DNA from: Pseudomonas frederiksbergensis
Lineage (GTDB): Bacteria > Pseudomonadota > Gammaproteobacteria > Pseudomonadales > Pseudomonadaceae
Assembly (NCBI RefSeq): GCF_001874645.1
Contig: NZ_CP017886.1
Location: 3,224,001 to 3,288,000 of the forward strand
Reading direction: 5' to 3'
DNA length: 64,000 bases
Each line of letters starts with the position of its first letter. The first letter of the stretch is position 1. The notes under the pieces were generated by a model. It was not told where the DNA came from. It saw nothing but the letters and a program-made list of their open reading frames with translations, and did no database searches. The position numbers and the translations under genes are program-made. This document shows, piece by piece, positions 1 to 8,630 of this stretch.

Positions 1-74
1 CGACAATGGGCATTGCTGACGTTCCACACATCGGCGCGGGTAGGGGGGGTGCTGACGGTTTCGAGCGGGGGCAT
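1..74 (-). CDS. 5' end of an unidentified gene (partial)
   Basis: An open frame runs off the left edge from an ATG at 74-72, starting MPPLETVSTPPTRADVW. A GGAGA Shine-Dalgarno sequence lies a few bases upstream on the minus strand, which supports the start. Only 24 codons are visible, too few to name the product. It diverges from the Lrp/AsnC gene across 125 bp, and such regulators often control a divergent amino-acid gene, so it may be that regulator's target (inference). Confidence 0.5.
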   Translation of the reverse strand, partial: MPPLETVSTPPTRADVWNVSNAHC

Positions 75-199
75 GGTCGGTCTCCAAATCACTGGAGAAA
101 TTTTTACATTCGGTTCGGGGTATTTCTTATCTATGATTGGGCTAATTGGCTTTAAATCGAATTAATTAATTCTCAAATAATATCTTTACGGGTTTTTCT

Positions 200-670
200 A
201 TGCATGGCGAGCTTGACGCGTATGACCGACGGATTCTGGCGCTGCTGCAAGAGGACGCCTCGCTTTCCAGTGCGCAGATTGCCGAGCAGGTCGGGTTATC
301 GCAGTCGCCGTGCTGGCGGCGTATTCAGCGGATGAAGGAGGAGGGCGTTATTCGCGGGCAGGTGACCTTGCTCGATCGCAAGAAAATCGGCCTCAACACG
401 CAGATCTTCGCCGAGATCAAACTCAACGCCCACGGGCGTTCGAACTTCACGGAATTCACCGAGGCGATTCGCGGTTTTCCGGAGGTGCTGGAGTGTTATG
501 TGCTGATGGGCGCGGTGGATTTTTTGTTGCGGATCGTCACGGCTGACATCGAAGCCTATGAGCGCTTCTTCTTCGAGAAGCTGTCGATGGTGCCGGGGAT
601 TCAGGAGGTCAACTCAATCGTGGCCTTGTCGGAAATCAAGTCCACGACGAGTTTGCCGGTGTTGCGTTGA
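200..670 (+). CDS. Lrp/AsnC family transcriptional regulator
   Basis: The product is 156 aa, the usual length for the family. The N-terminal winged helix-turn-helix (about residues 4-60) reads LDAYDRRILALLQEDASLS followed by AQIAEQVGLSQSPCWRRI, typical of AsnC proteins. The C-terminal part (about 65-150) is an AsnC/RAM ligand-binding domain with the motif GVIRG and a VLECYVLMGAVDFLLRI strand pair. It probably senses an amino acid and regulates itself and the divergent gene at 1-74. The intergenic region is AT-rich with a TTAATTAATT stretch. The stop is followed at once by a REP palindrome that also serves the convergent CYTH gene. The ligand cannot be told from sequence. Confidence 0.9.
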   Translation: MHGELDAYDRRILALLQEDASLSSAQIAEQVGLSQSPCWRRIQRMKEEGVIRGQVTLLDRKKIGLNTQIFAEIKLNAHGRSNFTEFTEAIRGFPEVLECYVLMGAVDFLLRIVTADIEAYERFFFEKLSMVPGIQEVNSIVALSEIKSTTSLPVLR

Positions 671-675
671 AGCAC

Positions 676-721
676 AAGATCGCAGCCTGTGTAGGCGCTG
701 CCGAAGGCTGCGATCTTTTTT
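676..721. repeat. REP palindrome (GATCGCAGCC family), probable bidirectional terminator
   Basis: AAGATCGCAGCC and GGCTGCGATCTT form a long stem followed by T6. The element fills the whole gap between the convergent stops at 670 and 727, so it probably terminates both genes. It is the first of about eleven copies in the window. Confidence 0.85.
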
Positions 722-726
722 CGGTG

Positions 727-2094
727 TTACATACGCAGCAACATCTTCCACGCGCGGTTCTGATACACCGCAATCGCCTGCTGCTTGCGTGCATCCAGCA
801 CTTCGTCGGTGATCGGCTCGTTGGCCAGTTGCGCCAGTTTGTTCAGTTCACCGTACAGGCGATCCATTTCCGGGATGTCCAGTACGTTGCGGGCATGGTG
901 CAGCCAGGCCTGGATGCGTTCGATACGCGGCAGTTGCTCGGCCAGGTCTTCCGGTTGTTGCTGATAACGCTGCAATTGCAGGGACGTAGCCTCCTCGCCC
1001 AGCAGGCGCGGCAACCAGTTGCCCAGTTGTGCAGCCCCCTGGCGATTGCCGCGAACGTTGCGATCGGCAGTCCAGGTACGGGCCAGCAACCAGCGCGAGG
1101 TGTTCAGCGAGAACAGGCCCCAGCGCGGATCTTCGAGCTCTTCGAGGAACTGCTCCGGCGCGGCTTTGCGCACGTCTTCGTCGTCCAGACCGGCTTGTAC
1201 CAGCGGGCGCCAGTCTTCGAGCAAGGCATCCAGTGCGAGCCGCAGATCGTGAGTCGACTGACGTGGTGCGGCTTGACCCAGGCTGCTGAGCAGTGCGCGC
1301 AATTCAGCCAGGTTTTCGACCCAGTCTTGCAGCAGGCGCCAATGACCGTTGAAGCGATATTGCTCGGCCAGACGCTGGCTGCTGCCCAGCAAGTGCCAGC
1401 TCAACGCAGCGAAAGCGTCGTCCAGCGGCAGTTCGAAGGTCAACTCCGGCGCCGGCAGGCTCAATGAATAGCTGTTGGCGTCGAACAGACGGTAGCCGCG
1501 CTCGGCCTTGCTGATGTCGCACGGCATGAGTGCCAGGGTCGCGGCCAGTTCAGCGGCCAGTTCCAGCAATGCCGCCGGCTCGCCTTCGCGCAGTTCCAGT
1601 TCCAGCTCGCAGATCTCTTCTTTCTGCTTGCCGACAATCACGTGGCCCAGGTCCAGCGCGGCTTCAATGACCACTTTGGTCTTGCCACGGCCCCAGGCGA
1701 TTTCTGCACGTTCACGCACGAAATCGGTGGTGAAGATCGGCTTGAGGGTCTTTTTGTCCAGATCGGCCAGCGCTTCGGGCCAGCATTCGCCGTCGAGTTT
1801 CTTTACGTCGAGCTTGGCTTTGGGCAGGTTCCAGTCGTATTCGTTACGCTCGGACAGGCCGGCGATACTGTGGCCGCGGGTCTTGAGCGTTTGAATCACT
1901 TCTTCGCCATCGCGGCGCAGGCGCAGGGCGACCTTGGCGCGGGCCAGGTCACGCTCTGGCGTGTCGAAGTACTGGTTCATCAACTCACGGCGTTCCCAGC
2001 CACTTTTGTTGCGTTTTTTCAGTAACGGGTGCTCGCGCAGGGCAGCGAGGGTTTCGCGGCTGACGCGGAGTTTGATTTCGGTTTCTTTCTGCAT
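727..2094 (-). CDS. CYTH and CHAD domain inorganic triphosphatase
   Basis: The start at 2094 gives MQKETEIKLRV, carrying the ExExK signature of the CYTH triphosphatase tunnel fold at its very N-terminus. The frame extends upstream to 2166, but those residues precede the signature and look untranslated. CYTH covers about residues 1-200 (charged strands such as KVALRLRRDG and ICELELELREGEP). A CHAD helical domain with conserved histidines follows (about 215-450, including THDLRLALDALLEDWR and WLHHARNVLDIPEMDRLYGEL). The family hydrolyses tripolyphosphate (E. coli YgiF) and CHAD binds polyphosphate. About 455 aa is normal for this architecture. The gene stands alone, diverging from argE. Confidence 0.9.
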   Translation of the reverse strand: MQKETEIKLRVSRETLAALREHPLLKKRNKSGWERRELMNQYFDTPERDLARAKVALRLRRDGEEVIQTLKTRGHSIAGLSERNEYDWNLPKAKLDVKKLDGECWPEALADLDKKTLKPIFTTDFVRERAEIAWGRGKTKVVIEAALDLGHVIVGKQKEEICELELELREGEPAALLELAAELAATLALMPCDISKAERGYRLFDANSYSLSLPAPELTFELPLDDAFAALSWHLLGSSQRLAEQYRFNGHWRLLQDWVENLAELRALLSSLGQAAPRQSTHDLRLALDALLEDWRPLVQAGLDDEDVRKAAPEQFLEELEDPRWGLFSLNTSRWLLARTWTADRNVRGNRQGAAQLGNWLPRLLGEEATSLQLQRYQQQPEDLAEQLPRIERIQAWLHHARNVLDIPEMDRLYGELNKLAQLANEPITDEVLDARKQQAIAVYQNRAWKMLLRM

Positions 2095-2252
2095 GGCCGG
2101 AAAATCCAGGATCGGGAGCGCAGCCGGGGGAATGTGTGGCTGCCAAGGCCGTGCAGTGTACAGCACTCACTAAACCTACGCGCCGCGACGGTTTATTCCT
2201 GCCGCAGGATGGCTCTATGATGAGGGTTAATCTTGGGAGTTGGGAGTCAGCG

Positions 2253-3401
2253 ATGCCTTTACCGTCCATGAAAGACCAGTTCGCTGCGCTGATCGCCGCA
2301 CCGTCCGTCAGCTGTACCCAACCCAATCTGGATCAATCCAATCGCGCGGTCATTGATCTGCTGGCGACCTGGCTCGGCGATCTGGGGTTCTCCTGTGATA
2401 TCCAGCAGGTCAGCCCTGGCAAATTCAACCTGCTCGCCAGTTTTGGCAGCGGACCCGGCGGGTTGGTACTGGCCGGGCACAGCGACACGGTGCCGTTCGA
2501 CGGCGCGCTGTGGCAGACCGATCCGCTGAAATTGACCGAAGTCGACGGCCGCTGGGTCGGCCTCGGCAGTTGCGACATGAAGGGTTTTTTCGCGCTGGCT
2601 ATCGAAGCCGTGCTGCCGCTGTTGGATAAACCGTTCAAGCAACCGCTGATGATCCTCGCCACCTGTGACGAAGAAAGCTCGATGTCCGGTGCCCGTGCGT
2701 TGGCGGCGGCTGGCCGGCCATTGGGCCGGGCGGCGGTGATTGGCGAGCCGACGGGCCTCAAGCCCATCCGTCTGCACAAAGGCGTGATGATGGAGCGCAT
2801 CGATATTCTCGGTCAGAGCGGCCATTCGTCCGATCCGAGCCTGGGCCACAGCGCTCTGGAAGCCATGCACGATGCGATGGGCGAGTTACGTGGCTTGCGC
2901 CTGCAATGGCAGCGCGAGTTTCGCAATCCGCAGTTCAGCGTGCCGCAACCGACACTGAATTTCGGCTGCATCCACGGTGGCGACAACCCGAACCGGATCT
3001 GCGGCCAGTGCTCGCTGGAATTCGACTTGCGACCCTTGCCGGGGATGGACCCGAACGCGCTGCGCGCGGCGATCCGGCAGAAACTCGAACCGGTTGCCGA
3101 GCTCCATCACGTGAAGATCGACTACGCTCCCTTGTTCCCGGAAGTGCCGCCGTTCGAGCAGGCGGCGGACTCGGAACTGGTGCGGGTCGCCGAAAGACTC
3201 ACCGGCCACCTCGCCGAAGCAGTAGCGTTCGGCACTGAAGCGCCTTATCTTCAGCGTCTTGGCTGCGAGACGTTGGTGCTTGGCCCAGGCGATATCGCCT
3301 GCGCCCACCAACCGGGGGAATACCTTGAAATGTCACGTTTGCAGCCTACCGTGCATCTATTACGTCAACTGATCGAACACTACTGCCTGACCCCGGCTTA
3401 A
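2253..3401 (+). CDS. argE: Acetylornithine deacetylase
   Basis: Zinc-dependent M20 peptidase-family deacetylase that converts N-acetylornithine to ornithine and acetate in the cytoplasm. The chosen ATG at 2253 follows a TTGGGAG ribosome site and gives MPLPSMKDQFAALIAAPSVS; upstream in-frame codons look non-coding. Visible M20 features are the first metal motif AGHSDTVPFDGALW, the second GLGSCDMKGFFAL, the catalytic Glu region ATCDEESSMSGA, and the dimerisation-domain segment GHSSDPSLGHSALEAM. Length 382 aa matches E. coli ArgE. It is followed by argA on the same strand, so two arginine-pathway genes sit together. Pseudomonads also recycle acetyl groups through ArgJ, so this may be a second route (family knowledge). 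Confidence 0.93.
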   Translation: MPLPSMKDQFAALIAAPSVSCTQPNLDQSNRAVIDLLATWLGDLGFSCDIQQVSPGKFNLLASFGSGPGGLVLAGHSDTVPFDGALWQTDPLKLTEVDGRWVGLGSCDMKGFFALAIEAVLPLLDKPFKQPLMILATCDEESSMSGARALAAAGRPLGRAAVIGEPTGLKPIRLHKGVMMERIDILGQSGHSSDPSLGHSALEAMHDAMGELRGLRLQWQREFRNPQFSVPQPTLNFGCIHGGDNPNRICGQCSLEFDLRPLPGMDPNALRAAIRQKLEPVAELHHVKIDYAPLFPEVPPFEQAADSELVRVAERLTGHLAEAVAFGTEAPYLQRLGCETLVLGPGDIACAHQPGEYLEMSRLQPTVHLLRQLIEHYCLTPA

Positions 3402-3540
3402 TTAAATCCCGGGGCACCCAACCCCTATTCATGAGGAGAACGCGCGTGTCGCCAAGCCTGTTCCGACGATAACCATCAGCCCGCTGTGCGTTTTGCTTCG
3501 TCCTTTTTATCGGCTGCTATTTGTTACAGGCGCAGGTGTT

Positions 3541-4839
3541 ATGCCCGAATACGTTAACTGGCTTCGTCACGCTTCCCCTTACATCAACGCTCACCGCGAT
3601 TGCACCTTCGTCGTCATGCTGCCCGGTGACGGCGTCGAGCACCCGAACTTCGGCAATATCGTCCATGACCTGGTGCTGCTGCACAGCCTGGGTGTGCGGC
3701 TGGTATTGGTGCACGGTTCGCGCCCGCAAATTGAAACCCGTCTCGCCGCACGTGGCCTGACTCCGCATTACCACCACGGAATGCGCATCACCGATGCGGC
3801 GACCCTGGAGTGCGTGATCGATGCGGTGGGTCAACTGCGCATTGCCATCGAAGCGCGCTTGTCGATGGACATGGCGTCTTCGCCGATGCAGGGCTCGCGT
3901 CTGCGGGTGGCCGGCGGCAACCTGGTGACCGCACGGCCGATCGGTGTGCTCGAAGGTATCGACTATCACCACACCGGCGAAGTGCGTCGGGTCGACCGCA
4001 AGGGCATCAACCGTTTGCTGGACGAGCGCTCTATCGTATTGCTGTCACCGCTGGGCTACTCGCCGACCGGGGAGATCTTCAACCTGGCGTGCGAAGACGT
4101 CGCCACCCGCGCGGCCATCGATCTGGGGGCCGACAAGCTGTTGCTGTTCGGCGCGGATCTTGGGCTGATCGACGAGAACGGCCGTCTGGTCCGCGAGCTG
4201 CGTCCGCAACAGGTGCCCGCGCACTTGCAGCGTCTGGGTGCGAACTATCAGGCCGAGTTGCTGGATGCGGCGGCGCAAGCGTGCCGAGGCGGCGTGGGCC
4301 GTAGCCATATTGTCAGTTATGCCGAAGACGGCGCGCTGCTGACCGAGCTCTTCACCCGTGACGGTGGCGGTACGCTGGTCGCTCAGGAGCAATTCGAAGT
4401 GGTGCGCGAAGCGGCTATCGAAGACGTCGGTGGTTTGCTGGATCTGATCAGCCCGCTGGAAGAGCAGGGGATTCTGGTGCGTCGTTCGCGCGAAGTGCTG
4501 GAGCGCGAAATCGAGCAGTTCAGCGTGGTTGAGCGTGAAGGCATGATCATCGCCTGTGCCGCGCTGTATCAGATTGCCGATTCGGATGCCGGGGAACTGG
4601 CCTGTCTGGCGGTGAACCCGGAGTACCGTCATGGCGGCCGTGGTGACGAGTTGCTGGAGCGGATCGAAACGCGGGCGCGTGCTCAAGGGCTCAACACCCT
4701 GTTCGTCCTCACCACCCGCACGGCGCACTGGTTTCGTGAGCGCGGCTTTGTGCCCAGCAGTGTCGAGCGCCTGCCGTCGGCCCGGGCCTCGCTGTACAAC
4801 TATCAGCGTAATTCGAAGATCTTCGAAAAGACTCTGTAA
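3541..4839 (+). CDS. argA: Amino-acid N-acetyltransferase (N-acetylglutamate synthase)
   Basis: First step of arginine biosynthesis: acetyl-CoA plus glutamate gives N-acetylglutamate. The start at 3541 (MPEYVNWLRHASPYINAHRD) gives 432 aa, the size of the P. aeruginosa enzyme; a longer frame from 3493 lacks conservation. Residues about 1-285 are an amino-acid-kinase fold that binds arginine for feedback inhibition (LVLVHGSRPQIETRL, GEVRRVDRKGINRLLD, LLSPLGYSPTGEIFNL). About 290-432 is the GNAT acetyltransferase domain with the acetyl-CoA loop NPEYRHGGRGDELLERIE. The 139-bp gap from argE allows either co-transcription or a separate promoter. Confidence 0.95.
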   Translation: MPEYVNWLRHASPYINAHRDCTFVVMLPGDGVEHPNFGNIVHDLVLLHSLGVRLVLVHGSRPQIETRLAARGLTPHYHHGMRITDAATLECVIDAVGQLRIAIEARLSMDMASSPMQGSRLRVAGGNLVTARPIGVLEGIDYHHTGEVRRVDRKGINRLLDERSIVLLSPLGYSPTGEIFNLACEDVATRAAIDLGADKLLLFGADLGLIDENGRLVRELRPQQVPAHLQRLGANYQAELLDAAAQACRGGVGRSHIVSYAEDGALLTELFTRDGGGTLVAQEQFEVVREAAIEDVGGLLDLISPLEEQGILVRRSREVLEREIEQFSVVEREGMIIACAALYQIADSDAGELACLAVNPEYRHGGRGDELLERIETRARAQGLNTLFVLTTRTAHWFRERGFVPSSVERLPSARASLYNYQRNSKIFEKTL

Positions 4840-5394
4840 TGTGATGAGCTTAGACTTCGCCTTCGGCTCAGGCAGATCGTAGGCTACGCTGGTGTTTGCA
4901 GGGGACCGCGTCGATCAGTTCTGCCGTTTTTGCCGTCCGTTACGGTACTCACCGGACGGGCGGTAAAAAAATTATAACGGTATACAAACTGTAACAATTT
5001 GACGGGAAGATGCACGTTTGGCCATGATGGCGTCGCTTATTTGATCGTGATTGACGTATGAAGAATACGTGAGCACGAATGGGACTAAAGAAGCGTCTGT
5101 AAATACTATTTAGGAATTAGCTCATGGGCCGATACCTCTGCATCCGGTTCGGTCGAGGCGTGTTGAGCTATATTCCAGAATCGTATGAAAAACGAATAAA
5201 TAATTCTTTTTGGGTTTATGAGAAATTCACTAACCTGAACGGACCAAACACTGCGATTAGACGAAGGTCGTAGGCGCGACTACTGACGATTGACTTATCA
5301 GTCACGGTCTTGCGCTAATCGCGCATCTGCGGGAACCGGGGCGCTAGACCCTGGACCAAGATGCACAAAAAATTAGAAACGAGAGGAGCGAAAC
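4840..5394. other. Long intergenic leader upstream of the OprD porin
   Basis: This 555-bp gap is AT-richer than its neighbours and holds no convincing gene. A 7-bp inverted repeat (CCGTCCG at 4933-4939 and CGGACGG at 4953-4959) lies near the argA end but is followed by A rather than T residues, so it is not a normal terminator for argA. The 3' part leads to the GAGAGGAGCG ribosome site of the porin at about 5380-5390. The length suggests a long untranslated leader or multiple regulatory sites. Confidence 0.5.
5290..5319 (+). promoter_or_regulatory. Candidate sigma-70 promoter for the OprD porin
   Basis: TTGACT at 5290-5295 and GCTAAT at 5314-5319 with an 18-bp spacer resemble -35 and -10 boxes about 75 bp before the porin start. 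The -10 match is only partial. Confidence 0.3.
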
Positions 5395-6783
5395 ATGAAT
5401 AAGTCCACCTTGGCCCTGGCTGTGGCCGTAGGGGTTTTGGCGCAGCAGGCAAGCGCCGCCGGTTTCATCGAAGACAGTAAAGCGACCCTGAGTACGCGTA
5501 CTTTCTACATCAACACCGATAACCGCGATGCGGACACCAAAGCCGCAAAAGCCCCTAGCAAGATTGAAGAGACTGGTCAGGGCTTCCAGCTCAACTTCGC
5601 CTCGGGCTTCACCCAAGGTACTGTCGGCTTCGGTATTGATGCCATTGGCCAGTACGGCGTGAAACTGGATTCCAGCCCTGAAAAGCACGGTAACCCTACC
5701 GGTACCGCTTCCGGTGGCACCGTGTTCCCAAGCCAGGGTAACGAAGCCGTCAACGATTTCGCCAGCCTGGGCCTGACCGGCAAGGTCAAGGTTTCGCAGA
5801 CCGTGCTGAAAATCGGCACCCTGCAGCCTAATAACCCGGTCATCAAGTACAACGATGGTCGTATGCTGGCGCAAACCTTCACCGGCGGCGAGCTGGTCTC
5901 GAACGAGATCAAGGACCTGACCCTGACTGCTGGCCAGATCAATGAGGCCAAAGGCCGTAACTCCAGCAACGACGAAGGTCTGTCGATTGCCGGTGCCAAC
6001 GCAGGCTCCAACTACGACGCAGGCAAGTTCAGCAACAAGTTCTACTACGGTGGTGCTGACTACAAAATCACCAAGGACCTGACCGCTTCGTACTACTACG
6101 GTGAGCTGAAGGACTTCTACTCGCAGAACTTCCTGGGCCTGGTGCACAACTGGTCTATCGGTCCTGGCGTGCTGAAAAGTGACCTGCGCTACTACCGTAG
6201 CCGCGACAACGGTTCCAACGGCAGCGACAAGAGCTACTTCACCACCGGCTACTACCCGGACAACGCTCCTCTATCTGCCACTACCAAGGGCAAGGTCGAC
6301 AACAACCTGTACAGCTACCTGGCTCTGTACTCGGTTGAAGGTCACACCTTCGGTGCTGGTTACCAGTACAGCAACGGCGAAAGCGATTTCCCTTGGCTGA
6401 ACCAGGGTGACGGTTCGTCCAACAGCACCATCACCGACATGCAGATCCAGAAGTTCGCCCGTGCCGGCGAACGTACCTGGCAAGCACGCTATGCCTACGA
6501 CTTTGCTAAAGTCGGTGTTCCAGGCCTGACCGCTGGCATCATCTACCTGCGTGGCAGCAACATCGACACCGCTGGCAAAGTCGGCAGCGCTCAGACACTG
6601 ACTGGCGGCTACGGCAGCAGCGAGTGGGAACGTGACCTGACTCTGGCTTACGTGGTTCCACAAGGCCCGCTGAAGAACCTGGGCGTGGCGTGGAAAAACG
6701 CTATGTGGCGCAACGACATCCCAGGTCAGCGCGACCAGGATGAAAACCGTGTGATCGTCAGCTACTCGATCCCGCTGTTGTAA
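5395..6783 (+). CDS. OprD family outer-membrane porin
   Basis: The product is 462 aa including a signal peptide (MNKSTLALAVAVGVLAQQASA, cleavage after ASA). The mature part starts GFIEDSKATLSTRTFY, the standard beginning of OprD porins. It shows alternating aromatic beta-strands (KFYYGGADYKITKDLTASYYYGEL, SYLALYSVEGHTFGAGYQY, VIVSYSIPLL at the end) consistent with an 18-strand barrel. OprD-type channels take up basic amino acids or small carboxylates; the substrate here cannot be read from sequence. It is monocistronic, with a long leader upstream and a strong terminator downstream. Confidence 0.92.
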   Translation: MNKSTLALAVAVGVLAQQASAAGFIEDSKATLSTRTFYINTDNRDADTKAAKAPSKIEETGQGFQLNFASGFTQGTVGFGIDAIGQYGVKLDSSPEKHGNPTGTASGGTVFPSQGNEAVNDFASLGLTGKVKVSQTVLKIGTLQPNNPVIKYNDGRMLAQTFTGGELVSNEIKDLTLTAGQINEAKGRNSSNDEGLSIAGANAGSNYDAGKFSNKFYYGGADYKITKDLTASYYYGELKDFYSQNFLGLVHNWSIGPGVLKSDLRYYRSRDNGSNGSDKSYFTTGYYPDNAPLSATTKGKVDNNLYSYLALYSVEGHTFGAGYQYSNGESDFPWLNQGDGSSNSTITDMQIQKFARAGERTWQARYAYDFAKVGVPGLTAGIIYLRGSNIDTAGKVGSAQTLTGGYGSSEWERDLTLAYVVPQGPLKNLGVAWKNAMWRNDIPGQRDQDENRVIVSYSIPLL

Positions 6784-6808
6784 TACCCAGGCGTTTGTAA
6801 GCCTGTCT

Positions 6809-6846
6809 AAAAAGCCCCGCCCGGCGTAAGCCTGGCGGGGCTTTTG
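6809..6846 (+). terminator. Rho-independent terminator of the porin gene
   Basis: AAAGCCCCGCC pairs with GGCGGGGCTTT around a short loop and is followed by TTTT, 27 bp after the porin stop codon. The symmetrical A tract could also stop transcription from the other side. Confidence 0.9.
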
Positions 6847-6975
6847 TGTTTCAAGTCGGGCCCACCCCCGCAGGCCCGCCTTCACTTCCCTCTTTGCAGC
6901 AACTCAAGGCCTTCTCGAACCTTGGTTCCAAGACTGGTCTTCGTTGACGTATGCGTCCAGTGAACAGATGTTTAA

Positions 6976-6985
6976 TATTCATTTA
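6976..6985. promoter_or_regulatory. Shared motif TATTCATTTA upstream of lsfA
   Basis: The 10-mer TATTCATTTA lies in a very AT-rich stretch about 90 bp before lsfA. The same 10-mer recurs about 115 bp before ssuE at 7833-7842. Both genes belong to the sulfate-starvation response, so this could be part of a common activator site. The regulator (CysB or another LysR protein) is a guess. Confidence 0.35.
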
Positions 6986-7073
6986 TGATCTAAATAAATC
7001 GATATTTATTCTTTTTAATAAGCCGCAACACTAGGCACAGTAGGCTCATCACGCACTCACCAGGAGCAGCACC

Positions 7074-7712
7074 ATGAGCCTCAGACTGGGCGACATTGCC
7101 CCCGATTTCGAACAGGATTCCAGCGCCGGCACCCTCCGTTTTCACGAATGGCTGGGCGATAGCTGGGGCGTGCTGTTTTCCCATCCGGCGGACTTCACGC
7201 CGGTGTGCACCACGGAGCTGGGGTTTACCGCCAGGCTCAAGGATGAATTCGCCCAGCGTGGCGTCAAGGCCATTGCACTCTCGGTCGACCCGGTGGACTC
7301 CCATCACAAGTGGATCGAAGACATCAACGAAACCCAGAATACCCTCGTCAACTTCCCGATCCTCGCCGACGCCGACCGCAAGGTCTCTGACCTCTATGAT
7401 CTGATCCACCCGAATGCCAACGACACCCTGACCGTGCGTTCGCTGTTCGTGATCGATCCGACCAAGAAGGTGCGCCTGACCATCACATACCCGGCCAGCA
7501 CCGGACGCAACTTCCACGAGATCTTGCGGGTAATCGACTCGCTGCAACTCACCGACAACTACAAGGTGGCCACCCCGGCTAACTGGCAGGACGGTGATGA
7601 AGTGGTGATCGTGCCGTCGCTCAAGGATGAAGACGAAATCAAGAAGCGCTTTCCTAAAGGCTACCGCGCGGTGAAACCGTACCTGCGCCTGACACCACAG
7701 CCCAATCGTTAA
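7074..7712 (+). CDS. lsfA: 1-Cys peroxiredoxin (LsfA type)
   Basis: The 212-aa product is a Prx6-class peroxiredoxin that reduces peroxides. The peroxidatic Cys45 sits in HPADFTPVCTTELG, and the long C-terminal dimerisation arm (YPASTGRNFHEILRVIDSLQLTDNY to KGYRAVKPYLRLTPQP) is typical of the 1-Cys class. In P. putida, LsfA is induced by sulfate starvation and is encoded beside the ssu genes, as here, so it likely protects against oxidants made during organosulfur use. A clear ribosome site (CCAGGAGCAGCACC) precedes the ATG. It is separated from ssuE by a REP element and a terminator, so it is transcribed on its own. Confidence 0.92.
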   Translation: MSLRLGDIAPDFEQDSSAGTLRFHEWLGDSWGVLFSHPADFTPVCTTELGFTARLKDEFAQRGVKAIALSVDPVDSHHKWIEDINETQNTLVNFPILADADRKVSDLYDLIHPNANDTLTVRSLFVIDPTKKVRLTITYPASTGRNFHEILRVIDSLQLTDNYKVATPANWQDGDEVVIVPSLKDEDEIKKRFPKGYRAVKPYLRLTPQPNR

Positions 7713-7757
7713 AGATCAAAGGATCGCAGCCTGCGGCAGCTCCTACGCCGATCTTTT
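7712..7757. repeat. REP palindrome (GATCGCAGCC family)
   Basis: AAAGATC...GATCTTTT brackets the core GATCGCAGCCTGCGGCAGCT just after the lsfA stop codon. A degenerate inner copy AAAGGATCGCAG is present. Confidence 0.75.
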
Positions 7758-7783
7758 CAGGTATCCACAAAGCAGGGGATTTC

Positions 7784-7808
7784 AGGCCGTTTCGACGGCC
7801 TTTTTTTT
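7784..7808 (+). terminator. Rho-independent terminator after lsfA
   Basis: AGGCCGT-TTCG-ACGGCCT forms a perfect 7-bp stem with a UUCG tetraloop followed by eight T residues. Confidence 0.92.
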
Positions 7809-7832
7809 CGCGTGGGAAGCGCCTTTTTTGTA

Positions 7833-7861
7833 TATTCATTTAAAGAATAAACAAATGAATA
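7833..7861. promoter_or_regulatory. Inverted repeat upstream of ssuE, candidate activator site
   Basis: TATTCATTT (7833-7841) and AAATGAATA (7853-7861) are a perfect 9-bp inverted repeat with an 11-bp spacer, in the AT-rich stretch before ssuE. The left arm is also found upstream of lsfA. The spacing resembles a LysR-type dyad; CysB-like control of the ssu genes is known in pseudomonads, but the assignment here is inference. Confidence 0.45.
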
Positions 7862-7958
7862 AATATGATTTATAGATATATAAATCAGCTGGTAAGGTCT
7901 GTCCATCGTCGCGAGATCGCACACTGCGAATCGCCAGAAATGCTTAAGGAATAGCCGC

Positions 7959-8552
7959 ATGCTGGTTGTCTCACTCGGAGGAAGTCCCAGCCAACGCTCC
8001 CGCTCCGGGGTGCTGCTGGATCGCTCCCAACGCTGGTTACAGCAACAAGGCGTAGAAGTGGTGAGTTACCAGGTACGGGACTTCCCGGCCGAAGACTTGC
8101 TGCACGCGCGCTTCGACAGCCCGAAGGTGATTGATCTGCTGCAACAGATTGAAAACGCCGATGGCTTGTTGATTGCCACGCCGGTCTACAAGGCGTCGTT
8201 TTCCGGTGCACTGAAAACCGTGTTGGACCTGCTGCCCGAACGTGCCCTGAGTCACAAGGTGGTATTGCCCATGGCCACTGGCGGCAGCATCGCCCACATG
8301 CTGGCCGTGGATTACGCACTCAAGCCGGTGCTGTCAGCGTTGAAAGCTCAGGAAATGCTCCATGGGATTTTCGCTGAAGACAGCCAGATCGCTTACGGCG
8401 AAGGCAGTGCCCAGGCGCAGTTGGCGCCGCAGCTGGAACAACGTTTGTTTGAGGCACTGGAGCAGTTCTTCAGCGCCATGGCCCGCCGGCCCAAACCGCT
8501 GGACCCGAATCTGTTGAATGATCGTTTGCTGAGTGCTCGCTGGAGCATTTAA
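7959..8552 (+). CDS. ssuE: NADPH-dependent FMN reductase SsuE
   Basis: The 197-aa flavodoxin-fold reductase supplies FMNH2 to the monooxygenase SsuD. It begins [20 protein letters not shown], the FMN-phosphate loop GGSPSxxSRS typical of the family, followed by the dimer-interface motif [40 protein letters not shown] precedes the ATG. It heads the ssuEADCBF cluster, the first gene for alkanesulfonate use. Confidence 0.95.
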   Translation: MLVVSLGGSPSQRSRSGVLLDRSQRWLQQQGVEVVSYQVRDFPAEDLLHARFDSPKVIDLLQQIENADGLLIATPVYKASFSGALKTVLDLLPERALSHKVVLPMATGGSIAHMLAVDYALKPVLSALKAQEMLHGIFAEDSQIAYGEGSAQAQLAPQLEQRLFEALEQFFSAMARRPKPLDPNLLNDRLLSARWSI

Positions 8553-8630
8553 TCAAGTAGTTCCCACCTTACTGGTCCGCTAACGGGCGAGCAGGTGCAG
8601 CCAAAACCCAACTGCAAAAAGGAGAGCGCT

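Noticed and set aside
667..1467. 266-codon plus-strand frame starting in the REP element
   Set aside because: Runs antisense to the CYTH/CHAD gene, whose signature motifs are on the minus strand.
4933..4959. CCGTCCG/CGGACGG hairpin after argA as a terminator
   Set aside because: Followed by an A tract rather than T on the plus strand, so it does not fit a Rho-independent terminator for argA.
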